The position numbers were made by a program, and so were the translations under genes. A model generated the notes under the pieces. It saw nothing but the letters and a program-made list of their open reading frames with translations, had not been told where the DNA came from and searched no databases. Positions 25,101 to 32,079 of a DNA stretch of 64,000 bases are shown one piece after another; the first letter of the stretch is position 1, and the number at the start of each line of letters is the position of its first letter. The stretch comes from Tanypteryx hageni. Taxonomy: Eukaryota; Arthropoda; Insecta; Odonata; Petaluridae. The DNA is taken from contig CM054113.1 of NCBI GenBank assembly GCA_028673005.1, forward strand, positions 43,280,117-43,344,116, written 5' to 3'.

Positions 25101-25931
25101 GGAAAAGAATGTTCGAAGAGATTGAATTTATATAAACACATAAAGATGCATGGGACTGAGAAACCTTTCCTGTGTTCTACATGTGGGAAGAGGTTTACTC
25201 GCAAGGAACACCTAGTGCAGCATCAGAGAGTGCACAAAAAGGAAAAAAATTTCAAATGCAAAGAGTATGGAAAGAAATTCATCTGGAGAGACAGCCTGTT
25301 CAAGCATCTGACATCTCAGAGTGGACGAAAGATGTACCAATGCACACACTGCGATGAGAGTTTTGATAAGAAGTTCAAGCTGAAGAATCACCAATCTGCA
25401 CACGATGGGAAATGGGTGTGTGATTATGAGAAATGCAAGAAGGTATTTGAGAAATTCAAGTCTTGGTTGCGGCATCATAAGTCTCATTTGGAAGATAAAA
25501 AGTTGGTGTGTGACATTTGTGGACAAAAGTTTGCTTTTAAAAGTGATTTGAGGATACATGTAATGAGGCATATTGGAGTGAAGCCACATGAGTGCAGTAT
25601 TTGCAGAAAGCGGTTTTTACTATCTTCTGAGCTCAGTAGGCACATGGTGATGCTCACTGGTGAACGGGGTTTCTCTTGTGATGTGTGCGGAAAGAATTTC
25701 AAACGAAAGAATAGCCTTGTCGTTCACAATAGAATCCACACGGGAGAATGTCCTTACTCATGCAAATTGTGCAACAAGGCATTTAAGAGAATTAATGAAT
25801 TGGTCAGACATATGACATTTCACTCAAAGGATAATCTATTTTCATGTAATCTGTGTCCTAAGATGTTCTCCAGCAAAGAGTACCTTAATAGGCATCAAAA
25901 GACTCATTCCAAAAATGCAAAATGTGTATGA
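4776..25931 (+). CDS. C2H2 zinc-finger protein, 3' three exons (5' end outside window or unseen)
   Basis: Three exons join in phase 0: 4776-4835, 8647-8772 and 24900-25931, with introns GTGAAT...CAG, GTGAGT...TAG and good pyrimidine tracts. The joined product ends with an acidic/serine-rich linker, a basic lysine/arginine segment and ten C2H2 finger repeats (25083-25901). It is probably a nuclear sequence-specific DNA-binding regulator; insect genes of this layout often start with a ZAD dimerisation domain, but no upstream exon is visible. Finger 3 has Tyr for the second Cys and Gln for the last His, and finger 7 has Leu for the last His, so eight fingers can bind zinc normally. The last intron (16.1 kb) is filled with transposons. 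The first exon or exons are missing, so the start codon is not assigned. Confidence 0.85.
5316..7088. mobile_element. Tigger-like MITE split by a LINE insertion
   Basis: The left end is CTGCAGACCC at 5316, preceded by TA. After the LINE (5326-6265) it continues CCCAACTTATGA at 6274. The right end (7060-7088) read in reverse is CAGCAGACCCACGACTTACGA, a close match. The right-flanking TA has become CA. Without the LINE the element is about 820 bp. Positions 6345-6374 share CCATAGGC.CA.TGTTATAAATTGG with the Tigger-derived element at 50692-51395. No transposase remains. Confidence 0.7.
5326..6265 (+). mobile_element. 5'-truncated LINE with reverse transcriptase C-terminal half
   Basis: An exact 10-bp target duplication, CTGCAGACCC, flanks it at 5316-5325 and 6266-6275, and it ends in an ATGATGATG-type simple tail. 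The open frame 5326-6147 starts inside the reverse transcriptase at GRGVRQGCCLSP, has the active-site box FADDMVIL, then the QYRYLGS and LLYGCETW thumb motifs and the WLGHILR motif common in arthropod endonuclease-reverse transcriptases. After a frameshift near 6145 the end continues as MKEMARNRNEWRQRW. The endonuclease and palm N-terminus are missing through 5' truncation, so it cannot move by itself. The clade (RTE/jockey-like) is not resolved. Confidence 0.88.
7089..8048. mobile_element. Candidate Tigger-like nonautonomous element
   Basis: CACCTGAATGTAGAAC at 7089 is matched in reverse by ACACCTGAATATAAGAC at about 8030-8050, next to TA. The ends are imperfect inverted repeats of about 25 bp that fit pogo-type MITE termini. 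The left end abuts the neighbouring MITE. The interior is AT-rich with no recognisable transposase. Confidence 0.4.
8049..8646. other. Intronic sequence, no gene
   Basis: Intron of the zinc-finger gene. A 72-codon minus-strand open frame at 8113-8331 has no recognisable motif. The 3' end is the acceptor of the next exon (CCCTTGAACAG). Confidence 0.4.
8647..8772 (+). CDS. Zinc-finger gene, second visible exon (42 codons)
   Basis: Acceptor CTTGAACAG, donor GTGAGT, phase 0 on both sides. It encodes a serine/threonine-rich linker (VTAVTLQTSHVSETDVG and onward) without known domains, consistent with the disordered spacer of zinc-finger transcription factors. Confidence 0.7.
8773..10252. other. 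Intron 5' part with a roughly 100-bp dispersed repeat
   Basis: No coding sequence. At 9668-9870 a unit of about 104 bp occurs about twice in tandem, each starting GGCTTGGTAG or CTTGGTAGATTTTGACG and containing CCCGAGAGATTTTCAACAAATAT-like text. The same family recurs at 27089-27310. The rest is AT-rich without visible structure. Confidence 0.5.
10255..11573 (+). mobile_element. Mariner-type (Tc1/mariner superfamily) element
   Basis: Flanked by TA (10253-10254, 11574-11575). The inverted repeats start CAGGGTGTTTCAAAATT and match for about 85 bp, except that the left copy carries about 22 extra bases near 10303-10325. The 1319-bp element is a near full-length copy: both ends and the whole transposase region are present, but the gene is broken. 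Confidence 0.92.
10395..11469 (+). pseudogene. Mariner-like transposase, inactivated
   Basis: ATG at 10395 opens an N-terminal helix-turn-helix region (168 codons, with RSPRKSTSQCSREL typical of arthropod mariner-like proteins with a DUF4817-type N-terminus). A frameshift near 10855 leads into WSDEATFKLNG (first catalytic Asp), then GIIGPYRFSG, and YFQQDGAPTHFH (second Asp). Stops follow NNEFP at 11204, and the third catalytic motif reads SPVLTPL where family members have SPDLTPL, so the third acidic residue is lost. WGYLKDKVYG and a C-terminal GHFEHL complete the family pattern. It is clearly dead. Confidence 0.9.
11576..11700. repeat. TG/TA then (AC)n-rich microsatellite
   Basis: TATGTGTGTATATATA grades into about 110 bp of CA, CGCA and CCCACC repeats. 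Histidine/threonine open frames on either strand come from the repeat and are not genes. It directly abuts the 5' end of the LINE at 11701. Confidence 0.95.
12013..13055 (+). pseudogene. LINE ORF1 remnant, two frameshifts
   Basis: The most plausible start is ATG 12013 (MSESVGGWPRHL), although the frame is open further upstream. It encodes a long serine/proline-rich region, then a VSYARAAGG segment and KEKAIIFPALPDTPITEY. The frame is lost near 12790, continues in another frame (EGMQQIAEICGDKPSFVKVP) to about 12900, and then in a third from 12903 (MTVGLASSHFSDVAPLRDTL) to a stop at 13053-13055. The order Pro/Ser-rich region then a small basic C-terminus fits ORF1 RNA-binding proteins of L1/Tx1-like LINEs, but no zinc knuckle or RRM is evident. 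No function is assigned beyond position. Confidence 0.65.
13107..13159. repeat. (TA)n microsatellite between LINE ORFs
   Basis: About 26 TA units preceded by a CT tract (13088-13103). It sits in the ORF1-ORF2 spacer of the LINE. Confidence 0.97.
13209..14996 (+). pseudogene. LINE ORF2: AP endonuclease plus truncated reverse transcriptase
   Basis: The 595-codon frame starts at ATG 13209. Residues 1-245 form an exonuclease-endonuclease-phosphatase fold: LSLNVCS (11-17), VFLQET with catalytic Glu43, GDFN (150-153) and SDH (236-238). Residues about 430-595 begin a reverse transcriptase: KKSPGLDGLTAEF, NWRPISLLNTDYKILAKA, PEQGYCVPERTIFDN and LSLDQRNAFDRV with the first catalytic Asp at 569. The frame stops at FGSTV. 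The FADD/YADD box and everything downstream are absent, although typical ORF2 proteins are roughly twice this length. All endonuclease residues look intact. The large minus-strand open frame opposite (14103-14951) is a shadow of high GC. Confidence 0.9.
15244..15280. repeat. (AC)n microsatellite on the 3' side of the LINE
   Basis: ACACACACCC repeats directly follow the AAT tail, matching the repeat type at the 5' side of the LINE. Confidence 0.95.
15281..15889. other. AT-rich intron sequence, nothing recognised
   Basis: About 600 bp between the LINE and the Tc1 element with no open frame of note and no inverted or direct repeat that I can see. Confidence 0.4.
15892..16400 (-). repeat. Left long inverted arm including transposase C-terminus copy
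   Basis: Read on the minus strand this arm encodes ...SISTGLCRNVLKSMPKRL and ends with the 3' untranslated region and terminal repeat, parallel to the right arm, which encodes ESKSAGLCGNVLKSMPKRL. The arms differ by scattered substitutions and short indels, so the left arm looks like the 3' end of a related but distinct copy. Confidence 0.85.
16401..17081. other. Spacer inside the Tc1 element, unrecognised
   Basis: Between the left arm and the transposase start. Several short open frames (for example 16421-16609, 16666-16986) have no recognisable motif. A CT-rich stretch lies near 16540-16600. Just before the ATG there is a short direct repeat, GTAGTGAACTATACTTG-like, at 17020-17050. Confidence 0.4.
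17082..19244 (+). pseudogene. Tc1-like transposase in two parts around an intron-like segment
   Basis: ATG 17082 starts a paired-type helix-turn-helix (REIARCIGVAPSTISRMK). A frameshift near 17270 leads to the frame containing RSRRAAIKEILTPAHIAARL and then IFSNEKTFSS, where the first catalytic Asp of the usual SDEKTF has become Asn. A second frameshift near 17750 gives FADDFIYQQ up to 17789. The reading resumes at 18945 as DNSRVHTC (second catalytic Asp), passes a TGA in place of Trp in the KRWFEEQ motif, then reaches WPSRSPDLNPIENIW (third catalytic motif) and ends at 19242-19244. It is inactive through the Asp loss, two frameshifts and a stop. Confidence 0.9.
17790..18944 (+). other. Intron-like interruption of the Tc1 transposase
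   Basis: The 1155-bp segment begins GTAAGT and ends TTATTAAAAACAG, and joins CAACAG to GACAAC without loss of a base, giving Q-Q-D-N at the second catalytic Asp. It could be a spliceosomal intron or an insertion with an ACAGG duplication, since ACAGG occurs at both junctions. The interior holds a GC-richer block (17925-18070), a hairpin near 18748-18781 and no recognisable coding sequence. Confidence 0.65.
19904..20047 (+). CDS. MADF-domain accessory protein exon of the Harbinger element
   Basis: ATG 19904 begins MEVDKLINPVSSRSLLW, then DDPNHHNR and DKAWNEIANEMG, which is the first half of a MADF (Myb/SANT-like in Adf-1) domain: LI..V..R..LW, YHNR-like and W..IA. A likely donor GTGAGA at 20037 suggests that the frame is the first exon. 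Read without splicing it stops at 20045. The matching second half is not visible downstream, so it has probably been deleted. In Harbinger elements the MADF protein binds subterminal DNA and helps the nuclease into the nucleus. Confidence 0.7.
   Translation: MEVDKLINPVSSRSLLWKQDDPNHHNRFMLDKAWNEIANEMGTTSEK
20286..20770 (-). pseudogene. Harbinger transposase (DDE_Tnp_4) C-terminal remnant
   Basis: On the minus strand, from about 20765: SFPYVFIGDEGYPLISNLLK contains the GDE.YPL motif with the second catalytic Asp, then PYPRADLT and FNQRLSRDRRCVE, where the glutamate of RR.VE is the third catalytic residue. A frameshift follows at about 20606, then SFGIITSKFRILWKPIE and AICVLHN, the signature C-terminal motifs. 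The N-terminal half with the first Asp is missing. Confidence 0.88.
21286..21507. other. AT-rich spacer between Tc1 and piggyBac remnants
   Basis: AT-rich sequence without a gene. It could contain the 3' terminal region of the piggyBac remnant, but no terminal repeat is identifiable. Confidence 0.3.
21508..22368 (-). pseudogene. piggyBac-family transposase, C-terminal part
   Basis: On the minus strand: ETDTKPSSLVLRFIVYDN, then HSLFMDNYYNSVDLAHHLLE, containing one of the three catalytic aspartates (FMDN) of piggyBac/PGBD transposases, and RTYCTGSL. A frameshift near 22185 is followed by GNPPEVISKKL and an in-frame stop, then KDKRDVLMISSEF, IGGIDHCDQMMSYY, KKLGIHILHLVLVNSY, and a C-terminal cysteine-rich zinc-binding region (CIYCKSRRFRKDAKFFCPAC...C). 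The N-terminal region with the first two acidic residues is absent. From 22364 outward the sequence is shared with 28125-28280. Confidence 0.9.
22364..22665. repeat. Repeat shared with 28125-28280
   Basis: TTCCATTTGGATGTTTGGTT, the GAGAGCGGAAAA.AAAATTT block, TCATTATGCTGTTATCACTC and TGTGCTTGTTATATCC occur in the same order at both places. They may be the 5' part of the piggyBac element or a second element joined to it. A GGTTCAATTCC box at 22648 resembles a tRNA B box, but no complete tRNA is present. Confidence 0.6.
22666..24899. other. Intron 3' part with a Tigger HTH relic and short repeats
   Basis: No host gene. It holds the CENP-B type fragment described separately (23300-23437) and a pair of direct repeats of roughly 35 bp (24301-24345 and 24407-24445, sharing GAACTTCC and ATCTCAAGGGAAAG). 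A block at 23860-23930 (CTAGAAATCTGAAATTTGGC) resembles 28440-28500. Confidence 0.45.
23300..23437 (-). pseudogene. CENP-B/Tigger N-terminal helix-turn-helix fragment
   Basis: MKRYRLSFDEKLNVLKWYEK then GEPLAKIEHSLDLNQSTI matches the CENPB_N/psq-type DNA-binding helix-turn-helix of Tigger and Jerky-like proteins (K..LS..EKL..L...EKGE....IA..L....STI). It has no DDE part downstream; the frame continues only a few more codons into unrelated sequence. Confidence 0.7.
24900..25931 (+). CDS. Zinc-finger gene, last exon with ten C2H2 repeats
   Basis: Acceptor TTTGGATAG, 343 codons and a TGA stop. It starts ALNVTVPTREDNASSSEL, continues through the basic segment RSIKRKKRERELNV and a glutamate/lysine-rich stretch, then fingers begin at YKCHHCGKECSKRLNLYKH. 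Linkers are short and only some match TGEKP (for example HTGECPY), more like divergent insect arrays than KRAB-type vertebrate arrays. Finger 5 has CX4C spacing (WVCDYEKCKK). Fingers 3 and 7 lack zinc ligands. The coding sequence has no indels and clearly escapes the decay seen in surrounding transposons. Confidence 0.92.
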   Translation, partial: ALNVTVPTREDNASSSELPVRSLRSIKRKKRERELNVGEQQRNMERKAEEDKEEKDKSCQVYKCHHCGKECSKRLNLYKHIKMHGTEKPFLCSTCGKRFTRKEHLVQHQRVHKKEKNFKCKEYGKKFIWRDSLFKHLTSQSGRKMYQCTHCDESFDKKFKLKNHQSAHDGKWVCDYEKCKKVFEKFKSWLRHHKSHLEDKKLVCDICGQKFAFKSDLRIHVMRHIGVKPHECSICRKRFLLSSELSRHMVMLTGERGFSCDVCGKNFKRKNSLVVHNRIHTGECPYSCKLCNKAFKRINELVRHMTFHSKDNLFSCNLCPKMFSSKEYLNRHQKTHSKNAKCV

Positions 25932-26399
25932 GATATTTGTTTGACTAGTATTGTGAAAAGTATTTTATAAATTACAGTTCGTATTTTAAAAGTGAGAAAT
26001 GTTTCCAATCAATTCTACCTCGCTATACCCTACCTGATGGTTATTTTACATGTTTTAGAGAATATGTATAGTTACTTTTCTTTATTTATATGTTTATAAG
26101 AATTTCTCACATAAACCAACTTTATATATTCTCTATATTGAATACACACAGTCACCTACTAACTTGATATATGCTTTCTTAAAAATTTTGTAAAGGTGTA
26201 ATTGTGTTATTGGAACACGAATTTTGCATAAGAAATAATGTAAATAGGGAATGATGTTTTCCACCATCTTAACCTAATTGACATATTTTTAATTTTATTC
26301 CTTTATTATGACTACAGTTTGGTTATAGCTTTGAATTTTTATTTGTTCAAATGTATTTTATACATGTACCTCATTTTTAAAGAAAATAAATGATAATAA
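25932..26399 (+). terminator. 3' UTR and polyadenylation site of the zinc-finger gene
   Basis: AT-rich 3' UTR with AATAAA at 26385-26390 followed by a G/T-rich segment (GTAGCGTTGCTTTG). A second AATAAA at 26538-26543 could give a longer form. Confidence 0.6.
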
Positions 26400-28124
26400 T
26401 GGAGATGAATTGTAGCGTTGCTTTGTTAAGACCTGTATGATGAACAATATCATGTATTCATTCATTGTTCTAATAGAGCTTATATATTTAGTATTTGCTG
26501 TAGCAATATAACTTTTCTGTTTCTTACTCTCACCACCAATAAAATGTGAATCATAAACTCCCGCTTATTTTTCGATGTAGATGGCAGCCGTTTTGAATCA
26601 GTTCAACTGTTCGCAATTTATTTAGCATATGTTATTTAAAATATTTGTAAATTGATAATTTAGAAAAACAAATAACTAAGAATTAATAATATTTTGTTTT
26701 AATAAATGAAATAGTTTTTCAGAAGATAACACCTATAGTGCTTTTCATATGAGTGGGTGAGTCAGATTTCGGCCATACTCGTGACCACTCGTATGTCTCC
26801 ACTGTTAAGAGGTGGGGTAGTGCCTCCTAGCAGAAAGCTCATGCTAGACATTGCCAACTCTACACCAGAACACACTTAATGTTTGGCAGGCATTTAAAGG
26901 GAATTTGCAAATGTGGCAACACAGCATACTCGGACACGATGTTACCACTAGGGAGATTCGATGGAGAATGAGCTTTTGAATGCTTAAGATTCCTCTTCCT
27001 CCTTATTTATTGGTTCGCTCAGTGTCTCATCCCCATCTACTTTCCCTTTTACCTCCCCCTCACTCACCATCTCATCTGAAAAGTACTATAGGCTTGGTAG
27101 AATTTGACATTTATTTTCCTGGGAGATTTTTGATGAATATCGACTCATAAAATTTCTACTTACATGGATGCTTGGTAGTTTTTGATGATTATTTTTCAAA
27201 ATCTATGACTAAAATTGACGTTTATTTTTCTTAAAAATCTCTGACAAATATCGCCGTTTACCTGAATTTTACTAGTCTTGATAGCTTTCGATGTTAATAT
27301 TTCTAAAAAAGGACCTGTACCATTGTTTATTTTTTCTCAAATCTATAACATACATCAACATATTTTTGTTTAATCAGGTTTTTTAGTTTTCAACATTTGT
27401 ACGATATCTATTATTGACATTTATTTCAATCCATTTTATTAATTTTTATCTAGAAAAATGATATAAATTGAAATTCTTCTAATTACATTTAACGAAAATT
27501 GTATAAATAAAAATAAGACATTTTTTATTATACTTGGTTGTTATCTATATTTTGGTGAAATTGTTTTCGACTTTGGCTACCAACCTGGGACAGTTAATTT
27601 TTCGTAATAGATCAGAATGTATATTCATCTTGTTAATTCACACCACTTATTCATGAAATCATGATAATTATTGAGAAAACTAAGGTGATGTGAATATAGT
27701 GCACAGTCTAATTTATGAATGAATATTTTAGTGAAAAATACCCCATCTTGTTTGAAACAAACGACTATGCAATGCAAAAGAATCGAAGCACGAGGGACAC
27801 AGGCTCTCAGATGGATTATATAAATTTTATGACAGGGTGCTGTTGGAAATGCAACCTTACATTTTGCCTGTTAAAGGAGATCGGCAGATAATGTCGCACA
27901 GAGGATGCAATAGAAGTTTCCTGACTTTTTGGAAAGGAGTCCAAAGTATAAGTGGATTATCAGATCTGGCTGAGGGTAAAAAAAGATCACAATAAACCGA
28001 ACATAATATTTTGTCCCTTTACTTTGGATCCTACAGCAGCTCAGTATGTGACCTTAAGACAGAGACAAAGATCATTAGAAAGCAAATATTGAATGTTGTG
28101 TGGCTGTTTGGTATGGCAAATACA
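26400..28124. other. Intergenic; roughly 100-bp repeat family member inside
   Basis: No gene seen. 27089-27310 repeats the unit of 9668-9870 (GGCTTGGTAGAATTTGACAT, CTTGGTAGTTTTTGATG, CTTGATAGCTTTCGATG), about three degenerate copies in tandem. The rest is AT-rich. Confidence 0.5.
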
Positions 28125-28280
28125 GACTCTCTTCCATTTGGATGTTTGGTTCTAAAATATAATATTGAGAGCGGAAAACAAAATTTGAAGATCATTATGC
28201 TGTTATCACTCTGATGCTCCAGGCATGTAACTTATTATATTTGTGCTTGTTATATCCAAGTTTCACTGTATGTACAGGCC
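28125..28280. repeat. Second copy of the piggyBac-adjacent repeat
   Basis: Matches 22355-22645 in order but lacks about 130 bp of its middle. The match begins at CTCTTCCATTTGGATG and ends at TTTCACTGTATGTA. Confidence 0.6.
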
Positions 28281-28943
28281 TCATGTGGTTGAAGTGCTGT
28301 TGACCTGGAGATCGCATTGGTTTATTTACAGATTTGATGTTGATATATGGCGATTCTTTAATGCTTTCAATATGCAAGCACCAACATCTTGTCATTATAT
28401 ATCACCACTTCTTAGTTATGATAGGAGGATACTATTATTTAGGCACTTCCAGATGAGCTGGAGACTCAAAATTCTTTATGTGGCTAGGACTTTATGCATG
28501 ACCAACTAGAATAAATGGAAAATATGAAATAAGTTTAACAATCCAGCCGCTAAAAATTTGCAAACATTTAAAGAAATTTTTAACGTTCATGTATGTCTGA
28601 ATGTGCTATGAAGCTGAAATTTTTTGTAATGATAGAATTTGTAAAATATGAAATAGGTATTATAGAGATTTTAATTTGTTTTGCTGTTAAGAGTTCATAA
28701 AATTTAAACAGATAACTGTAATGGTGCTATGGGATGAGCTTGGGAGCTTAAAATGTCTGTTATTTAGTGCTTAAAACATGTGCACAAATAAACATTTGAA
28801 AATTTCCATGAAGCTGCAATTGCTGCCATTAAAAATGTACAGTATGCGATATTCATTTTTGAAAACCTGCTTTTGGGGTGGGTGAGGGATTTAAACTGAT
28901 TTCATATTTGTAATCAACGTGGTTGAATTCCAAAAATATCTTA
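28281..28943. other. Intergenic, nothing recognised
   Basis: Short open frames without motifs. 28440-28500 has weak similarity to 23860-23930. Confidence 0.35.
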
Positions 28944-30527
28944 ACTTTGACATTGTGTCATCTTATTTTGACAACGGTTCATTTAATTTTGACAACGGTT
29001 CATTTAATTTTGACAACAGTTCATTTTATATTGACAACGTTTGGGTTAATTTTGACATCAGTTAATTTAATTTTGATGTTGGATCATTCTATTTTTGCTA
29101 CATTAACTGTATACTTGCCAATACTTTGTGGTGCATTTGCAGATACGTAAATAGGTTAGCAATGTTACAAAATTTATCTAATATTTACGTTTGATTTAAT
29201 TTTAATATTTATAAATTATTTAAATATTACTCCCAGTACCATTTGAATGATACAAACTTAACGTACTAAAAAACACTTAATGGACTCAAGAAAAAATAAA
29301 GACACATCTAATGAAGACGAAGAATAATTGATGCTTATCTCTCAGGAAATAATGAAAGCATGATTTCAAAAATAATGGAAGTGAAAAAAACAACTGTTCA
29401 CGAAATCATTAAAAAATACTTAATGAAAGGGTTGATTGATGAATCTAGAAGAGGTGGCCACAGCAAAAAAAGTTAATGAAGAACAGTAATCAGTTATTAA
29501 ACAATGGATAGAAGAAGACTGCAGCTTATCTTTAAAAAGAATCGCAGATAGATGTATGGAAGAGTTTCAATCTCAGATTTCACTATCTTCAGTTGGATGC
29601 CTATTAGATGATTTTCAATATACAATAAAGTGATAGATATATCCTAACTTCCAGCAAGAAGAAACGATGAAATGTCTATGCTTTTAACTTCATAGAATTA
29701 CCATCTCGAGTGTCAGAAAATGAAGTTTATTTTAGTGACAAAGTTGGTTTCAATGAGACGATGAGGGCTCGAAGTGGATGATCATCACATGGAACACGTG
29801 CCATACAAGTTGCCCCAAGTGTTAGTTCATGAAACATTTCTTTGTCTGTGCAATGAATCGAGAAAAATTATTTTATTATTCAGCTCAAACAATACCTTTT
29901 AATGGGCACTATTTTTTAACCTATCTTGAAAATTTACTAATAATGTTTGCCAAGAATCAAATAAACCATGCTGTTTTGGTGATGGATAATGTTCCATTCT
30001 ATAAAAATGAAAGAGTAAAAGCTTTGGTATTAGTTTATGGGCAGGAAGTATTATATTTGCCTCATTATTTTTTTAAATCCGATTGAAATGGAAAGAATCT
30101 GTACGGTGTGGCAGACCTAAGAATGAAGCAGAGTTGTTAGAATTAATATCTAAAGGATATCAAGTGATGATTGTGCAAATTTTTATAGATATATGGTATC
30201 TTTCATTCCAAAATGTATCAATAAAGAAGTTATCAATGATTAAATGCATACCTACTGTGTATAATAATTTCTATTTTGGTGTTCACCTTTATTGTATTAC
30301 ATTTTAAACTATAAATAAAACTATATAAAACAATATTCCCATGAAATAAAAGTTACAAATAATCATAACAAGTATTTGATATGTAATTAAATAAAGTAAT
30401 GTCAAAATAGAATGAAATATTGTCAAAATAGCATGGACCATTGTCAACATTAAATGGACGTGTCAAGATAGATTGGACCACTGTCAAAATGAAACATTGT
30501 CAAAATAAGATGAACAGCTGTCAAAAT
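28944..30527 (+). mobile_element. IS630/Tc1-mariner-type element with iterated terminal repeats
   Basis: The left end (28944-29105) holds about eight tandem units of about 21 bp built on TTTGACAACGGTTCATTTA. The right end (30395-30527) holds about seven units in the opposite orientation (ATTGTCAAAATAGCATGG-like). The transposase remnant lies between them. The terminal arrays are degenerate, each unit differing by several bases. Confidence 0.75.
29283..30240 (+). pseudogene. IS630-like DDE_3 transposase relic
   Basis: Several frames together give the family order: RRIIDAYLSGNNESMISKIM helix-turn-helix, KRIADRCMEEF, VYFSDKVGFNETMRARSG (first Asp), then AMNREKLFYYSAQTIPFNGH, AVLVMDNVPFYKNERVKAL (second Asp), VLYLPHYFLNPIEM (third acidic residue Glu), and WKESVRCGRPKNEAELLELI. 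Stops at about 29475 and 29632 and several frameshifts make it dead. The DDE spacing with a final LNPIE resembles eukaryotic IS630-like elements rather than classic mariner. Confidence 0.82.
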
Positions 30528-31049
30528 AGCAATAGCAATGTTGTAAACTACAATGTTAATCAAGGGTTTCGCGAAAATTTTCAGGAGGTTCGCCAAAAAT
30601 CACATGTAATGCAGGATACCTGTTTAAAAAGAATACTTCAATAAATACTATCAAAATTACAGGAATTCGTGTATTTTCTATTACAGTACTGTCGTAAATG
30701 GCCTATTACATTTAAATTGTTTTGAAATATTTTCTATTTAATAGCAATGTAAACTCTGGATAACTTATTGTAATGGGTTTTACCCGTGCACCTTGGCCAC
30801 TACCATGGGATTTCTTTATGCTGGGTTTGTCTACCTATATAGATTGTATACATATTTTGTATGTATATTGGTCATTTCTCATAATCAATGATGTGTAAGA
30901 GTTGTCAGTCATTGGCTTTTGTTACAGTATAAAGGTTCCATTTCTGTTTCAATGTGAGTGCTTTGGTGTCGATTTAACTTTTTATCTATTTCTCATATAG
31001 AATATATAGTTCCATTTTTATACTTCGCGAAATAATACCCATAATGTAC
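30528..31049. other. Intergenic AT-rich stretch
   Basis: No open frame of note and no recognisable element. Confidence 0.35.
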
Positions 31050-31525
31050 AATTGGTTGAAAACAGGAAGTGTTAAAAAAAGTGGCATGTAAGGCAGAAAA
31101 CAGTCAGTCAGCAACCAAAAGTTGTCAATCACATCATCAGTGCACAGAATTTCAACAGCATCAACCCAGTGAAGTGGGATCGACTGACCATGTTGCGTCA
31201 GAAAATTACCTGCCCCAACTAAAACTACTCATAGAGAAGAAGTGATATAGCATGTATCAAATCTTCAATGCTGATGAAACAGCACTTTTCTGGACTTAAC
31301 ACTTTCTTGTACAAGGAGGAGAGGTCTGCGTCAGGTTTTAAGGTAAGGACTGGCTAACTCTTCTATGGAAATGCAGCAAGAGAATTCATGATGAAACCAA
31401 TGGTAATATACAAATCTATGAGCCCCAGGATCCTTAAAGGAAAAAAGAAGGATCATCTCATGGTGTTCTGGCACACTAACTGGAGGGCCTGGATGACTGC
31501 TGAGCTGTTTTTTGAATGATTTCAT
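31050..31525 (+). pseudogene. Tigger/pogo transposase fragment (DDE_1 N-terminal part)
   Basis: Frames at 31250-31290 give YQIFNADETALFW, the first catalytic Asp motif of Tigger transposases. They are followed in shifting frames by SASGFK.RTG..TLLWKCS, KPMVIYKS.SPRILKGKKK and LMVFWHTNWRAWMTAELF, all in family order. At least three frameshifts or stops are present. The second catalytic motif is missing because a satellite-like repeat begins at about 31530. Confidence 0.8.
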
Positions 31526-31529
31526 AAGT

Positions 31530-31790
31530 GCTTCGTATATTAGTGCTACTAGTGCTAACTCCCCAATAACAAATTTCATCAAAATAGGTTCTGCGGTTCA
31601 CGAGTTGAAACAGGAACATTGTAAACTACATGTAGGTCTTCATGAAAAATTATTGTCCGATGTTAACCAAAATTGGAATCGCTCAACCAATTTTAGTAAA
31701 ACTCCCCAATACCAAATTTCATCAAAATACATCGTGTTTCCAGAGTTTTAACATGTGGACGGACGGACGGAAACGATCTCCCCTATATGT
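31530..31790. repeat. ~145-bp repeat family, two units, related to 51770-52690
   Basis: Two units share CCAATACCAAATTTCATCAA with about 143-bp spacing, and the block ends in GTGGACGGACGGACGGAAAC. The same units and the same kind of end (GCATGGACAGAAATGACC) are found in intron 5 of PAN2. Confidence 0.75.
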
Positions 31791-31984
31791 GTTCACTTTG
31801 TGCAAAGATTGCATAATAATTATTGAGGAATCAGATCGTGCTCCCTTGCCATGCGAGGGTGGTACAATAGGTCAGTTTTTGAGAAAGGCATAGGACAATG
31901 ACAAGTGCCCTAACAGCGTGAATGGGCGAGAAATTTTGTAAGGAAGATATTTGGCTTATTTGGTAATAACCATTTTACCCATCG

Positions 31985-32079
31985 AGGAACTATATGCTAT
32001 GTGGGCAAGGGCCCTGTGGCCCATTTTCAACATTTCGTGGCCCACCATTGTGATGCAGCCCATACTTTGAAAAACCCTG
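31985..32079. mobile_element. Terminal segment of a hAT-type element
   Basis: Read in reverse the end is CAGGGTTTTTCAAAGTATGG, a typical hAT (Charlie-like) terminus, followed by GGGC/GTGGGCC-rich subterminal sequence. No partner end or target duplication could be found, so it is a fragment. Confidence 0.5.
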
